Shown here in pieces: positions 34,506 to 43,012 of a stretch of DNA of 64,000 nucleotides. A model generated the notes under the pieces. The model did no database searches. It had not been told where the DNA came from and saw nothing but the letters and a program-made list of their open reading frames with translations. Every line of letters begins with the position of its first letter. Within the stretch, counting starts at the first letter, position 1. The stretch spans positions 62,001 to 126,000 of the forward strand of contig JAEWJK010000006.1 of the NCBI GenBank assembly GCA_023386555.1, read 5' to 3'. A program made the position numbers and the translations under genes. Source of the DNA: Bacteroidota bacterium. Its GTDB lineage: Bacteria > Bacteroidota > Bacteroidia > Chitinophagales > Chitinophagaceae.

Positions 34506-35413
34506 TGTTTTGGCTTTACTTTTCCGTTGATCGGAAGATTACCGACAATTACACGTCTTCTCAATGCTGGATGTTTAATTGCTGTATTAATGGTATCCTG
34601 AACATTACTTTTATCGACACTCATTCCACCTGATCTCCCATCTTCCATTATATTTCCCAATCCCGTTGGATGATGTTCCATTTGAAGTGTATGGCCCACT
34701 TCATGTGCGCCAACCTGCATATCATCTTTATAAGCTCTTTTTACTTTGATATCATTACCTCCTGATGCATTTCCAGAGGGAAGAATCTCATGGTCTGCAA
34801 CAACCTTAAAAATATTCCCAGTGCCATTTTCACTCTTAGAATTTGGATTACCTGTTTTGTCCATGTACATTTCATCCTCTGGGTTTTCTACTTCCAAAAC
34901 TGTTAGATTAAAGTTAATGTCATATTCCTTTTTCTGCTCTTTCTTACCAACACTCAACATAAACTTCCCACTCTGTTCATTCCAAAATTTCACCGCTGCA
35001 TCTGCGGCAGACTTTGAATCTTCATCACCTCTCTTCACATAATAAGTAGCCCGAATTTCTACAATAGATTTTCCATCTTCATTTGTGATAAAATGAACTG
35101 TATAATCCTTTCCGTCTGGGTCGACAAGCAATAAGGGATTATTTGATACGTAAGTATAAGGAGATAAGAATGTGTAGCTTGTTGAATGGGGATCTATTAC
35201 ATGCCACCTCCCAATCTGTGCATCATACATCCTCGCCCCATAATCCAGCCACTCCAACCCACTACCATCATAGAACTCCTTATCTTGTTTTTCCTTCCCA
35301 TTATACGCAAGTTTATTATCCGGCGTTCCAAATGTTGCAGCCTTACTACTTATTCCCGCCATTGTCAACCCGAACGGATTTGAATGCATACCAATGTAGT
35401 TGCAACAGTTCAC
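34502..35413 (-). CDS. Rhs tip module 4 with metzincin-like zinc protease domain
   Basis: 303 residues. It starts MNCCNYIGMHSNPFGLTMAG and carries the Rhs core end DYGARMYDAQIGRWHVIDP and NNPLLLVDPDGKDY. The effector domain (about 100-303) has HEVGHTLQMEH at residues 237-247, again HExxHxxxxxH, followed by GLGNIMEDG, which fits a Met-turn. It is related in layout to module 2 but its sequence is clearly different, as expected for polymorphic toxin tips. The conserved core portion is highly similar in DNA to module 5 (35203-35290 against 36797-36885), a substrate for recombination. Confidence 0.84.
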   Translation of the reverse strand: MNCCNYIGMHSNPFGLTMAGISSKAATFGTPDNKLAYNGKEKQDKEFYDGSGLEWLDYGARMYDAQIGRWHVIDPHSTSYTFLSPYTYVSNNPLLLVDPDGKDYTVHFITNEDGKSIVEIRATYYVKRGDEDSKSAADAAVKFWNEQSGKFMLSVGKKEQKKEYDINFNLTVLEVENPEDEMYMDKTGNPNSKSENGTGNIFKVVADHEILPSGNASGGNDIKVKRAYKDDMQVGAHEVGHTLQMEHHPTGLGNIMEDGRSGGMSVDKSNVQDTINTAIKHPALRRRVIVGNLPINGKVKPKQ

Positions 35414-35462
35414 GATTTAAGGTACGCTATTTTGCTATAGCAAATTTGTTCAGTTATCGTAC

Positions 35463-35525
35463 CCTGATGCCGCAGAGTTGTCTGGCTTTGCTGCTTTAGC
35501 TTGGAGACAAACTCTGCGGAGAAGG
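35463..35525 (-). repeat. Type C REP capping Rhs module 4
   Basis: GCCGCAGAGTTGTC ... GACAAACTCTGCGGAGAAGG. The stem differs from type A on both arms, yet still pairs apart from one bulged base. Confidence 0.85.
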
Positions 35526-35544
35526 AAAGCCATTTATTAAAATC

Positions 35545-36027
35545 CTAACGAACCTTATGCAATGTAATTTCCATTGTTTTTTTTGCCGAACGGTCAACGT
35601 AATTTGATTTCAACTCTACTTCTTTTTGATCCACTACCACCAAGGTAGCAAAAAGCTTGTTATTATAAAACAACTTAAGCACTCGATCTTTCTCGTCAAA
35701 TGACCATAAGTACTTTCCTTCTTTTGTCACAATCGACCATGGATCAACCTTTGTCAGAAATAAATGCAATTCATGGTTCTGCTTAAAATCCATTGTCACA
35801 AAATCATGGTTTCCAAAATACCCCGCTGCATCTTTTTCGCTTGCTGAAGAAGATTTGTCGCCAATTTTTATCAGTTTAACCGTGTCTGATTTGAAAAAAA
35901 AACTATCGCGATTGCTTGACGCCCAAGTAGTAGATTCAAAATCTTTCATGCTGAATTGCATTTGTGCTCTTGTAACTGAACAGCCCAGCAAGCCTAAGGC
36001 AAAAAAGGTGAGTATGTTCGTCCTCAT
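35545..36027 (-). CDS. Lipoprotein, putative immunity partner of Rhs module 5
   Basis: 160 residues from the ATG at 36027, chosen for the signal MRTNILTFFALGLLGC; the frame opens at 36051. The mature part is beta-rich, with WASSNRDSFFFKSDTV and GKYLWSFDEKDRVLKLFYNN, similar in feel to lipocalin-like lipoproteins of Bacteroidota. It begins shortly after the stop of the Rhs tip at 36057. Immunity is inferred from position. Confidence 0.65.
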   Translation of the reverse strand: MRTNILTFFALGLLGCSVTRAQMQFSMKDFESTTWASSNRDSFFFKSDTVKLIKIGDKSSSASEKDAAGYFGNHDFVTMDFKQNHELHLFLTKVDPWSIVTKEGKYLWSFDEKDRVLKLFYNNKLFATLVVVDQKEVELKSNYVDRSAKKTMEITLHKVR

Positions 36028-36056
36028 TCTTGTTTCTAATAAATAATGCATAGTCT

Positions 36057-37007
36057 CTATTTCTTCATTTTTAAAAAATTTCCGTAAGACATGCTTAAAA
36101 TCACCCCGACCCCATTGTAAAAGTTCACTTGCGTTTTGCCATAAGTATCAACCTGAATTGCTGTAGCCCTACTTACGCCATTAGCTGGATTTTCATGGTA
36201 TTTCTTATCTCCGGGTGAAGGCAAGGGTGCTGCGTGTGTTTCAAGAAAGTTCCCATCCGCATCAGTGCTGTAAACAGTACCCTCTGTATGAACATGCCAG
36301 TAATCTGCTAATGCAGCTGCATCTGGTTTGGCTACCCCGTTGAAAGCAGGTATAGAGGCATTGTTTGTTCCGGTTTTTTTGATACCTGGTGTCCAAGCTG
36401 TTGCAGTTACGTTTCCTTTTTCATCTCTTGTCGTATGGCCTCCTTCTTCATGTAATCCTTTATCACCTGCTCCCGGGCTTGTATCAGCTTTTTCTCCATT
36501 GACACTTTTTTCCACTCCTTCAACAGTAGCCTTGCCCCCATTTAATGTTACCTTACTTACGCCATCAATGTTAGAAGTTTTACTGGCTTTTGTATCTGCT
36601 TGAACTTTCACTACATCTTCATTCTTTATTACGATGTGGATGCGGTTATCTTTTTTGCCGTCGTCACCGATTAAGTTTCCCTTGGCGTCATATATTGGGT
36701 CCGGCGCCATGCCATCCGGATCAATAAATCTTATTGGATTATTAAAGACGTAATTATAAGGTGACCATCTTCTCATTTGATCAGCAAGAGGATCTACCAC
36801 ATGCCACCTCCCAATTTGCGCATCATACATCCTTGCTCCATAATCCAACCACTCTAACCCACTACCATCATAAAATTCCTTTTCCTTCCCATTATAACCA
36901 ATTTTGATATTTGGTGTACCGAAACTTGCAGCTTTAGAAGATATTCCTGACATCGTCAGCCCGAACGGATTTGAATGTGCAGATGAAAAATTGATATGCA
37001 AGTACAT
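36057..37007 (-). CDS. Rhs tip module 5 with possible JAMM-like domain
   Basis: 316 residues, starting MYLHINFSSAHSNPFGLTMSG. The Rhs core end is DYGARMYDAQIGRWHVVDP then NNPIRFIDPDGMAP. The effector part (about 100-316) has LHEEGGHTTRDEKGN, then DYWHVHTEG with His238-x-His240, then PLPSPGDKKYH with Ser264 and Asp267. An E ... HxH ... SxxD order recalls JAMM/JAB metalloproteases, though the spacing between HxH and SxxD is longer than usual. It is followed by a lipoprotein gene. Assignment to an enzyme class is tentative. Confidence 0.75.
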   Translation of the reverse strand: MYLHINFSSAHSNPFGLTMSGISSKAASFGTPNIKIGYNGKEKEFYDGSGLEWLDYGARMYDAQIGRWHVVDPLADQMRRWSPYNYVFNNPIRFIDPDGMAPDPIYDAKGNLIGDDGKKDNRIHIVIKNEDVVKVQADTKASKTSNIDGVSKVTLNGGKATVEGVEKSVNGEKADTSPGAGDKGLHEEGGHTTRDEKGNVTATAWTPGIKKTGTNNASIPAFNGVAKPDAAALADYWHVHTEGTVYSTDADGNFLETHAAPLPSPGDKKYHENPANGVSRATAIQVDTYGKTQVNFYNGVGVILSMSYGNFLKMKK

Positions 37008-37050
37008 TACGATAGTAAGATACAGCTTCTATTGCATCTGTAACTCTGTG

Positions 37051-37121
37051 AATGCCGCAATGTCCCCAGAAACAGTGTGGTACTTTTCAAGTAACAGTGG
37101 CGGGAGACATTGCGAAGAAGG
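37051..37121 (-). repeat. Type A REP capping Rhs module 5
   Basis: AATGCCGCAATGTCCCC ... GGGAGACATTGCGAAGAAGG on the plus strand. The loop differs from other type A copies and matches the REP end at 26220-26240 (GTAACAGTGGCGGGAG). Confidence 0.86.
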
Positions 37122-37233
37122 AGAACTTCTCTGCCATGCATGAAGTGATTAGCAAACTTAAGACACACAAAGACAATAATCGTTTTTTAATTCTTACCAT
37201 GTTTTAAATGGGAGCGAAGTTTTGCAATACTTT

Positions 37234-37779
37234 TCAATCTTTAATATACGGCGTTAAATCTGCTTTATGAGGTCTATCCCGATAAGTATAAAAAGTAAGC
37301 TTTGTTGCAGAAAATGTCTTTTCCTTATTTATGTGGCCCCCTTGAGACCAATCAAAAGTAATGATAGAATCAGTATGTATTGTCCCCCCTTTTGTTATAA
37401 TAGGCCTCCCGCTTCCAGCTGCCCAGCCTTGTAAGACAAAGGCTGAATTGTTATCAATTTTTACAACGCCCCAATGATGAAGTTCCTGTTTTAGTTCTGC
37501 ATTGGGCATCGAATTGATCTGTTGACTGGCGTGCTTAAATATTGAGTCTATTCCAATCTTCTCTATATTATCAACCCATAAATGAAATACAGTTCCGTCT
37601 TCATAAAAAAACCAAATTCTCGATTTTTCGTATAATTTACCATCTTGATAGAAAAGAGGTTCATAATAAAACCCATTGGTAAGAATGCGGTTGCGTAATG
37701 GTGTTGGCCCTATAGATAATTTATTCATTGAGCACCCGATTAGCAGCAATGTCAGAAAAAAGAATATTGATTTTACCAT
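37234..37779 (-). CDS. Lipoprotein, putative immunity partner of the decayed module 6
   Basis: 181 residues with lipobox (IFFFLTLLLIGC). The mature part has aromatic strands (RIWFFYEDGTVFHLW, TKLTFYTYRDRP). No family is recognised. Its ATG lies inside the final TGGTAA of the type 23 toxin remnant upstream (37773), so it was once translationally coupled to that toxin. It is intact although its toxin is broken, as would be expected if immunity is kept for protection against relatives. Confidence 0.65.
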   Translation of the reverse strand: MVKSIFFFLTLLLIGCSMNKLSIGPTPLRNRILTNGFYYEPLFYQDGKLYEKSRIWFFYEDGTVFHLWVDNIEKIGIDSIFKHASQQINSMPNAELKQELHHWGVVKIDNNSAFVLQGWAAGSGRPIITKGGTIHTDSIITFDWSQGGHINKEKTFSATKLTFYTYRDRPHKADLTPYIKD

Positions 37780-38190
37780 TGTGTATACGGAGTTGGTGTT
37801 TTATATAGAAAGTATGGATGAACTTTTTTGTCCTTCACTCTAAACCAAGCATCTTTTTTCCCCTTAAGACATCATGAGCAATTACATTTTGAAATATATG
37901 CCTTATGATTTCGCTATTAAGTCCAATACTATAATTACGATAACCGAAGGACAATACACCAGCTCTATAATTATCTGCAGCTGGATGACTATATGTTTCT
38001 CTTCCGGTTTTATCCGTAGGTCTTGTACCATCTGGAGCTGTAGGATCACCAGTATAAATTTTTTCTTAAGTGAAAGTCACCAACACCGATCCTTATTCCA
38101 GTAGTTCTAAACTTGTCTCCACCGTCGCTTAATCCTTTTGATTCCATGAAATAGTCATTCTCATAGTTTAATGAAAAGTCTCCGCTAGTT
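37773..38190 (-). pseudogene. Decayed Rhs module 6: polymorphic toxin type 23-like domain
   Basis: Read on the minus strand the remnant gives, in three frames: GDFSLNYENDYF ... FRTTGIRIGVGDFHLRKN; then KIYTGDPTAPDGTRPTDKTG ... NYSIGLNSEIIRHIFQN; then DAWFRVKDKKVHPYF ... PTPYTQW and a stop. The order and motifs (YTGDP, YRAG, NSE.IR..FQN, C-terminal PYTxW) match toxin type 23 domains from memory of the family. Two frameshifts, one near 38060 and one at a run of six A near 37855, break it. The Rhs core part is missing; the upstream REP abuts the toxin domain. Confidence 0.72.
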
Positions 38191-38228
38191 AATTAACCCA
38201 CCAACTTTTTGATTAGTTGCATTATTTC

Positions 38229-38298
38229 CTTCCCCTCAGAGTATCCTTCCTATCAGCTTAACCTTATAAAATACCCAGGCACGCTGCGGCATCAGGGT
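38229..38298 (-). repeat. Decayed REP capping module 6
   Basis: CCTTCCCCTCAGAGTATCC ... GGCACGCTGCGGCATCAGGG. The outer ends are conserved, the stem pairs poorly. It is the last REP of the array. Confidence 0.7.
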
Positions 38299-38351
38299 GC
38301 AGCAGTCAGATCAACATCCCCCAAACATATCTGCACATCCCATCAGGGCAA

Positions 38352-39035
38352 CTAACTTGTCCTCACCACCTTCATCCCGTAATTGCTCGCTGAAACAGCC
38401 ATCTCCAGGGTATTGGCAGTAGGTGTTTCAATGCAGCTCACTTTCAAAAGTACCATCCACGGCTCTTTTGCAGGCCTCACCCTCAATATGCAGTCCGGTG
38501 CTGTCTTTCCTGCTTCATATACAGCTGACATATCGCTAGTAATGTTCAGGTCATTTTCAATCCCTGCATCACCTTCTAACAATATCAGCTCAAAAAAATA
38601 ATGACTTATAAGTTGGCTTCTTATCTTCAGGTTGCCTCCATCAACTGCTATCTGCACTTCCACCATATCCGGTCTTTGTATTACCATACATAACGGAACC
38701 AGTTTTTCCAATGGATGTCTGGGCTGCACATTCAATCCGGCAAGTGAAGAATAGTTCAGGCTTCCTCTTGCATTATATGCCTTTATCAGTTTGCCACAAA
38801 GCCCCGAAAAAAATCTGCCTGTCTGCAGCTTGTCAAGGTACGAATACAGCTTAGCCTTTATCCGGCTGGCCGCTTCATTCATTATGCCCGACAACAATGC
38901 ATTCCTTTGTAAACTCGCATTAAGCTTTGCAGGCTTGATTGTTCCCCTTTTTCTTCTCCAGTAACCTTTACCATCACTGGTTTGCACCCACACAAACAGA
39001 TCAGGATCAGGACAGATCGGCTTTCTAAACATCAA
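38352..39035 (-). CDS. Conserved protein, unknown function, at the island edge
   Basis: 227 residues, no signal peptide or membrane helix. It starts MMFRKPICPDPDLFVWVQTS and has a basic N-terminal half (GYWRRKRGTIKPAKLNASLQR) likely to be helical, and a beta-rich C-terminal half (EVQIAVDGGNLKIRSQLI, WMVLLKVSCIETPT). I do not recognise the family. It lies between the last REP and the backbone gene cutC. It may belong to the mobile island; the link is positional only. Confidence 0.55.
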   Translation of the reverse strand: MMFRKPICPDPDLFVWVQTSDGKGYWRRKRGTIKPAKLNASLQRNALLSGIMNEAASRIKAKLYSYLDKLQTGRFFSGLCGKLIKAYNARGSLNYSSLAGLNVQPRHPLEKLVPLCMVIQRPDMVEVQIAVDGGNLKIRSQLISHYFFELILLEGDAGIENDLNITSDMSAVYEAGKTAPDCILRVRPAKEPWMVLLKVSCIETPTANTLEMAVSASNYGMKVVRTS

Positions 39036-39357
39036 AATAGGTTTTGCTTTCCTAAAGATAAATAATTATTGCTATAGGGCAGTTATAGAGCACCTGTAGG
39101 GGTTCTATAGGGCACCTATAGTACGGCTTCTCCGTACGAACTCCGGTAGGCATCCGGTAATCGCTTATCACACACCCTGATCTGGGCCATAGATTAGCCG
39201 TATCACAGTCATCACTTAAGCATAGGCAAGCCCATCTGCATAAAATGCATCAGGTTGATCCATAATTATCTCAGCCAAAATACCTCCAGGTCAGTAAAAG
39301 AAATAGATATGCTCATGCGATATTTGCTATGTTAACAGAGAATACATAACCAAATAG
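39036..39357. other. Intergenic region with short repeats at the right island edge
   Basis: 322 bases without an ORF. 39072-39113 holds near repeats of CTATAGGGCA and TATAG(A/G)GCACCT(A/G)TAG. A hairpin GTACGG CTTCT CCGTAC lies at 39113-39129. No tRNA or clear att core was seen. Confidence 0.55.
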
Positions 39358-40074
39358 ATGAAATATATAATTGAAATAGCAACTACAGATTTCACAACAA
39401 CCAGATCTGCTGTAGAAGGTGGTGCTAATAGAATTGAATTGTGTTCCGCTTTGTCTGAGGGAGGCCTCACTCCTTCTTACGGATTAATTAAACAATGCCG
39501 CAAAGCTTTTGATGTTGCTTTGTTCCCGATAATAAGACCCAGAGCAGGAGACTTTCTTTACACTGATGAAGAATTTGAATTGATGAAACAGGATGTTTTA
39601 TTAGCCAAACAATCAGGTTGTGAAGGTGTAGTGATTGGTTTATTGACTAAAGATGGAAACATAGATTTAACAAGAACCGCAAAGTTGATTGAATTGGCTT
39701 ATCCTTTAGAAGTAACATTTCATCGTGCATTCGACAGGTGCAAAGAACCATTTACGGCTATGGAAGAACTGGTTCAAATTGGCTGTCAAAGAATACTTAC
39801 TTCAGGTCAGAAAAAAGCTGCACCCGAAGGTGTTGAAATGATCGCTGAATTGATCAAAAAAGCTGACGACAGGATCATCATCATGCCCGGAAGTGGTGTT
39901 AGAAAAGAAAACATTAAGATGATAGCCGATAAAACCGGTGCAGTAGAATTTCATTCATCAGTAAAAGGCCAGTCGGCTTCGCAAATGCAGTTTATTCATC
40001 CATCATTCAATGAAACTTCCAACCCTGGAATTGATCCGGCAGAAGTAAAGGCCTTACGATCTGCTTTGAATTAA
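39358..40074 (+). CDS. cutC: CutC family protein (copper homeostasis-type TIM barrel)
   Basis: 238 residues, normal length. CutC proteins are TIM barrels once linked to copper tolerance; their true reaction is unsettled. Family motifs are IEIATTDFTTTRSAVEGGANRIELC-type opening (split here as EIATTDFTTTRSAV and GANRIELCSALSEGGLTPS), RPRAGDFLYTDEEF and VTFHRAFDR, then ILTSGQ. In many Bacteroidota it sits with GH92/GH20 enzymes and a glycosylasparaginase, which suggests a role in glycan use. Here it is followed 25 bp later by GH92, while the asparaginase is across the island. Confidence 0.92.
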   Translation: MKYIIEIATTDFTTTRSAVEGGANRIELCSALSEGGLTPSYGLIKQCRKAFDVALFPIIRPRAGDFLYTDEEFELMKQDVLLAKQSGCEGVVIGLLTKDGNIDLTRTAKLIELAYPLEVTFHRAFDRCKEPFTAMEELVQIGCQRILTSGQKKAAPEGVEMIAELIKKADDRIIIMPGSGVRKENIKMIADKTGAVEFHSSVKGQSASQMQFIHPSFNETSNPGIDPAEVKALRSALN

Positions 40075-40099
40075 TAAGCACTTACCGATCTCTAACTAT

Positions 40100-43012
40100 A
40101 TGAAAAGATTACTTCTCTTACTCTTCGCATTACCTTTTTTTTCATCAGCACAAAAAGATTTCACCAGGCTGGTAAATCCATTTATCGGAACCGGTGGTCA
40201 TGGTCATACTTATCCTGGTGCAACCATGCCTTTTGGAATGATGCAGTTAAGTCCGGATACCAGAATGGCAGACTGGGATGGCAGCAGTGGATATCATTAC
40301 AGCGATTCGGTGATCTATGGTTTTTCACACACACATCTAAGCGGTACCGGCATTCCCGATTATTGCGACCTGTTGATGATGCCCTTTACAGGTGATGTGA
40401 AATGGGATAATAAAGACTATCGTTCTTCGTTTTCACATAAAAATGAAAAAGCTTCACCGGGGTATTATGAGGTGTTGCTTGATAAACATAATATCAAGGC
40501 TCAATTGACAACATCTTACAGAAGTGGAATGCATCAATATGCATTTCCATCGGGTGCAAAAGATCCTTCTATCTTAATTGACTTAAAACACAGGGATGAA
40601 GTGTTAGAATCTTATGTGGAAAAAATAAGTGACACAGAAATAAGAGGATTCAGAAGAAGTAAGTCATGGGCAACAAACCAGCATTTCTATTTTCATATAG
40701 TATTTGAGCAACCAATATCAGAATTCATCATTAACAAGAACGGCTCAATTAATACTTCAGCAAAAGAGGAAGGAACAAATATCAAAGTACATATTAAATT
40801 CAAATCGTCCGACAAAAATATCATCATGGCTAAAGTGGGTATTTCTGCTGTGAGTCTTGACGGTGCAAAACAAAATCTCGAAGCTGAAATACAGAATTGG
40901 AATTTTGATCACCTTGTTCAACAAGCCAAGACTGTATGGAACAAAGAACTAAGCAAAATTGAGATAAAAGGTGGAACACATGATCAACAGGTGAGTTTTT
41001 ATACAGCTATGTATCATACGATGATCGTTCCCAATATTTTCCAGGATATTGATGAAAAATATAGAGGCACTGATAATAAGATTCATGAAGCAAAAGACTT
41101 CACCAACTATTCTGTGTTTTCATTGTGGGATACTTACAGAGCTTATCATCCATTAATGACGATTCTTGACCAGAAACGAACGAATGACTGGATCAAAACC
41201 TTTCTGCAACAACATAGAAATGGAGGTATGTTACCTGTCTGGGAATTAGCAGGTAATGAAACGTACTGCATGATCGGCTATCATTCTGTTCCGGTGATCG
41301 TTGATGCTTATCAAAAAGGTTTATTCAAAGGGAATGAAAAAGAATTGTTAGATGCGATGACGGCTTATGCGGAAAGTAATCGCTTTGGTTTAGATCATTA
41401 CCAGAAATATGGATACATCAGCAATGACAAAGAACATGAATCTGTTTCTAAAACTTTAGAATATGCTTATGATGATTGGTGCATTGCTCAATTTGCAAAA
41501 ATGATCGGCAATGAAGAAGTGCATCAGCGTTATATGCAACGAGCTCAGTATTATAAAAATGTTTTTGATCCTTCTACCAAACACATGAGAGGGAAGCTTC
41601 AGGCTATGTGGTATTCACCTTTTGATGCAAATGAGGTGAATAATTTTTATACTGAAGGAAATTCATGGCAATACAGCTTTGCTGTGCCACATGACATTGA
41701 AACATTGATTGAAATGCATGGCGGTGAAACTTCTTTTGGAGTAAAACTCACTGAACTTTTTCTGGCTTCTCCTAAAACCACAGGAAGAGAACAACCTGAT
41801 ATCACCGGATTAATCGGACAATATGCACAGGGTAATGAGCCTAGTCACCATATGGCTTATTTGTTCAATTATCTTGGTGCTCCATTGCAAACACAGGAAT
41901 TTATTCATCACATCAACAATGAATTTTATAAGAACACACCTGATGGATTGATCGGCAATGAAGATTGTGGCCAGATGAGTGCATGGTTTATTTTTTCTGC
42001 TATGGGCTTCTATCCTGTTTTACCAGGAAGTGGTGAATATGTGTTAGGAACACCTTTGTTTGATGAAGTAAAGATCAACCTGGAAAACGGAAAGCAATTC
42101 ATCATAAAAGGCACAAGAAAATCTCCAGGTGCTTACCATGTGTTAAATACAAAAATGAATGGATCTGATTATAGCAGATCATATTTCACACATGATGATA
42201 TTATGAAAGGTGGCAATTTTGAATTCATTCTTGCCAAACATCCGGAAACAAAATGGGGAACATCAAAAGCTGATCGTCCAAATTCTAAGATCGAATCAAA
42301 AGCAATTGTTGCTGCTCCTTTCTTCAATATTGAATCAAACAAATTCAGATCGCAAGTCAACATTAGCTTGTCTACTATCGATAAAGGTGCCCAAATATTT
42401 TACAAAATCACAACTGATTCAACTCAAACAGATTTAGTAGAGTATACTGCTCCTTTCACAATAGATCAATCATGTGAGATATTTGCATATGCTATTTATG
42501 AAGGGCAAAAAAGTCATACCGTTTCTCAAAGGTTTTACAGGATTCCGGGAGACATTAGCATCAAAGTAAATTCTACCGTACATCCAATGTACACAGCAGG
42601 TGGGTCAGAAGCTTTGATTGATGGAATTATTGGAACTACTAACTGGAAAGCAGGTGAATGGCAGAGTTATTTCGATACCGATCTCAATGCAGTAATTGAT
42701 CTCCAGAAAGTAAAACCAATTTCCTACCTGGGTGTTCATGTATTGCAGGATGTTAGTCCTTGGATCTTATATCCAACTGAAGTGATTTTTTACAGCAGTA
42801 CGGATGGCATTAATTATACTGAAGCATCTAGAGTGAAGAATGATGTTGATCAGAAGATGGAAAATGTTGAAACACAAAACTTAGGTAAAGCGGTAAATCT
42901 TCAGGCAAGATTCATTAAAGTGAAAGTTGTTAATGGCGGTAAACTTCCTTCATGGCATGAAAGTGCCGGAAATCCATCTCACTTGTTTATTGATGAGATA
43001 ATAGTTAAATGA
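40100..43012 (+). CDS. GH92 alpha-mannosidase, secreted, with discoidin-like C-terminus
   Basis: 970 residues with a signal peptide (RLLLLLFALPFFSSAQ). GH92 enzymes remove alpha-mannose from N-glycans in a calcium-dependent exo reaction. The catalytic part covers about residues 20-720: VNPFIGTGGHGHTYPGATMP, GFSHTHLSGTG, then SLWDTYRAYHPL and GNEPSHHMAYLF. A chitobiase-like C-terminal strand region (750-830) and a discoidin/F5-8C-type domain (840-970, WQSYFDTDLNAVIDL, FIKVKVVNGG) probably bind carbohydrate. Cotranscription with cutC is likely. Together with the asparaginase at 24060 it fits breakdown of N-linked glycoproteins. Confidence 0.94.
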   Translation: MKRLLLLLFALPFFSSAQKDFTRLVNPFIGTGGHGHTYPGATMPFGMMQLSPDTRMADWDGSSGYHYSDSVIYGFSHTHLSGTGIPDYCDLLMMPFTGDVKWDNKDYRSSFSHKNEKASPGYYEVLLDKHNIKAQLTTSYRSGMHQYAFPSGAKDPSILIDLKHRDEVLESYVEKISDTEIRGFRRSKSWATNQHFYFHIVFEQPISEFIINKNGSINTSAKEEGTNIKVHIKFKSSDKNIIMAKVGISAVSLDGAKQNLEAEIQNWNFDHLVQQAKTVWNKELSKIEIKGGTHDQQVSFYTAMYHTMIVPNIFQDIDEKYRGTDNKIHEAKDFTNYSVFSLWDTYRAYHPLMTILDQKRTNDWIKTFLQQHRNGGMLPVWELAGNETYCMIGYHSVPVIVDAYQKGLFKGNEKELLDAMTAYAESNRFGLDHYQKYGYISNDKEHESVSKTLEYAYDDWCIAQFAKMIGNEEVHQRYMQRAQYYKNVFDPSTKHMRGKLQAMWYSPFDANEVNNFYTEGNSWQYSFAVPHDIETLIEMHGGETSFGVKLTELFLASPKTTGREQPDITGLIGQYAQGNEPSHHMAYLFNYLGAPLQTQEFIHHINNEFYKNTPDGLIGNEDCGQMSAWFIFSAMGFYPVLPGSGEYVLGTPLFDEVKINLENGKQFIIKGTRKSPGAYHVLNTKMNGSDYSRSYFTHDDIMKGGNFEFILAKHPETKWGTSKADRPNSKIESKAIVAAPFFNIESNKFRSQVNISLSTIDKGAQIFYKITTDSTQTDLVEYTAPFTIDQSCEIFAYAIYEGQKSHTVSQRFYRIPGDISIKVNSTVHPMYTAGGSEALIDGIIGTTNWKAGEWQSYFDTDLNAVIDLQKVKPISYLGVHVLQDVSPWILYPTEVIFYSSTDGINYTEASRVKNDVDQKMENVETQNLGKAVNLQARFIKVKVVNGGKLPSWHESAGNPSHLFIDEIIVK

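Noticed and set aside
37131..37197. Small ORF after the REP at 37051 (MHEVISKLKTHKDNN)
   Set aside because: It could be another regulator tail, but similarity is too weak to list as a feature.
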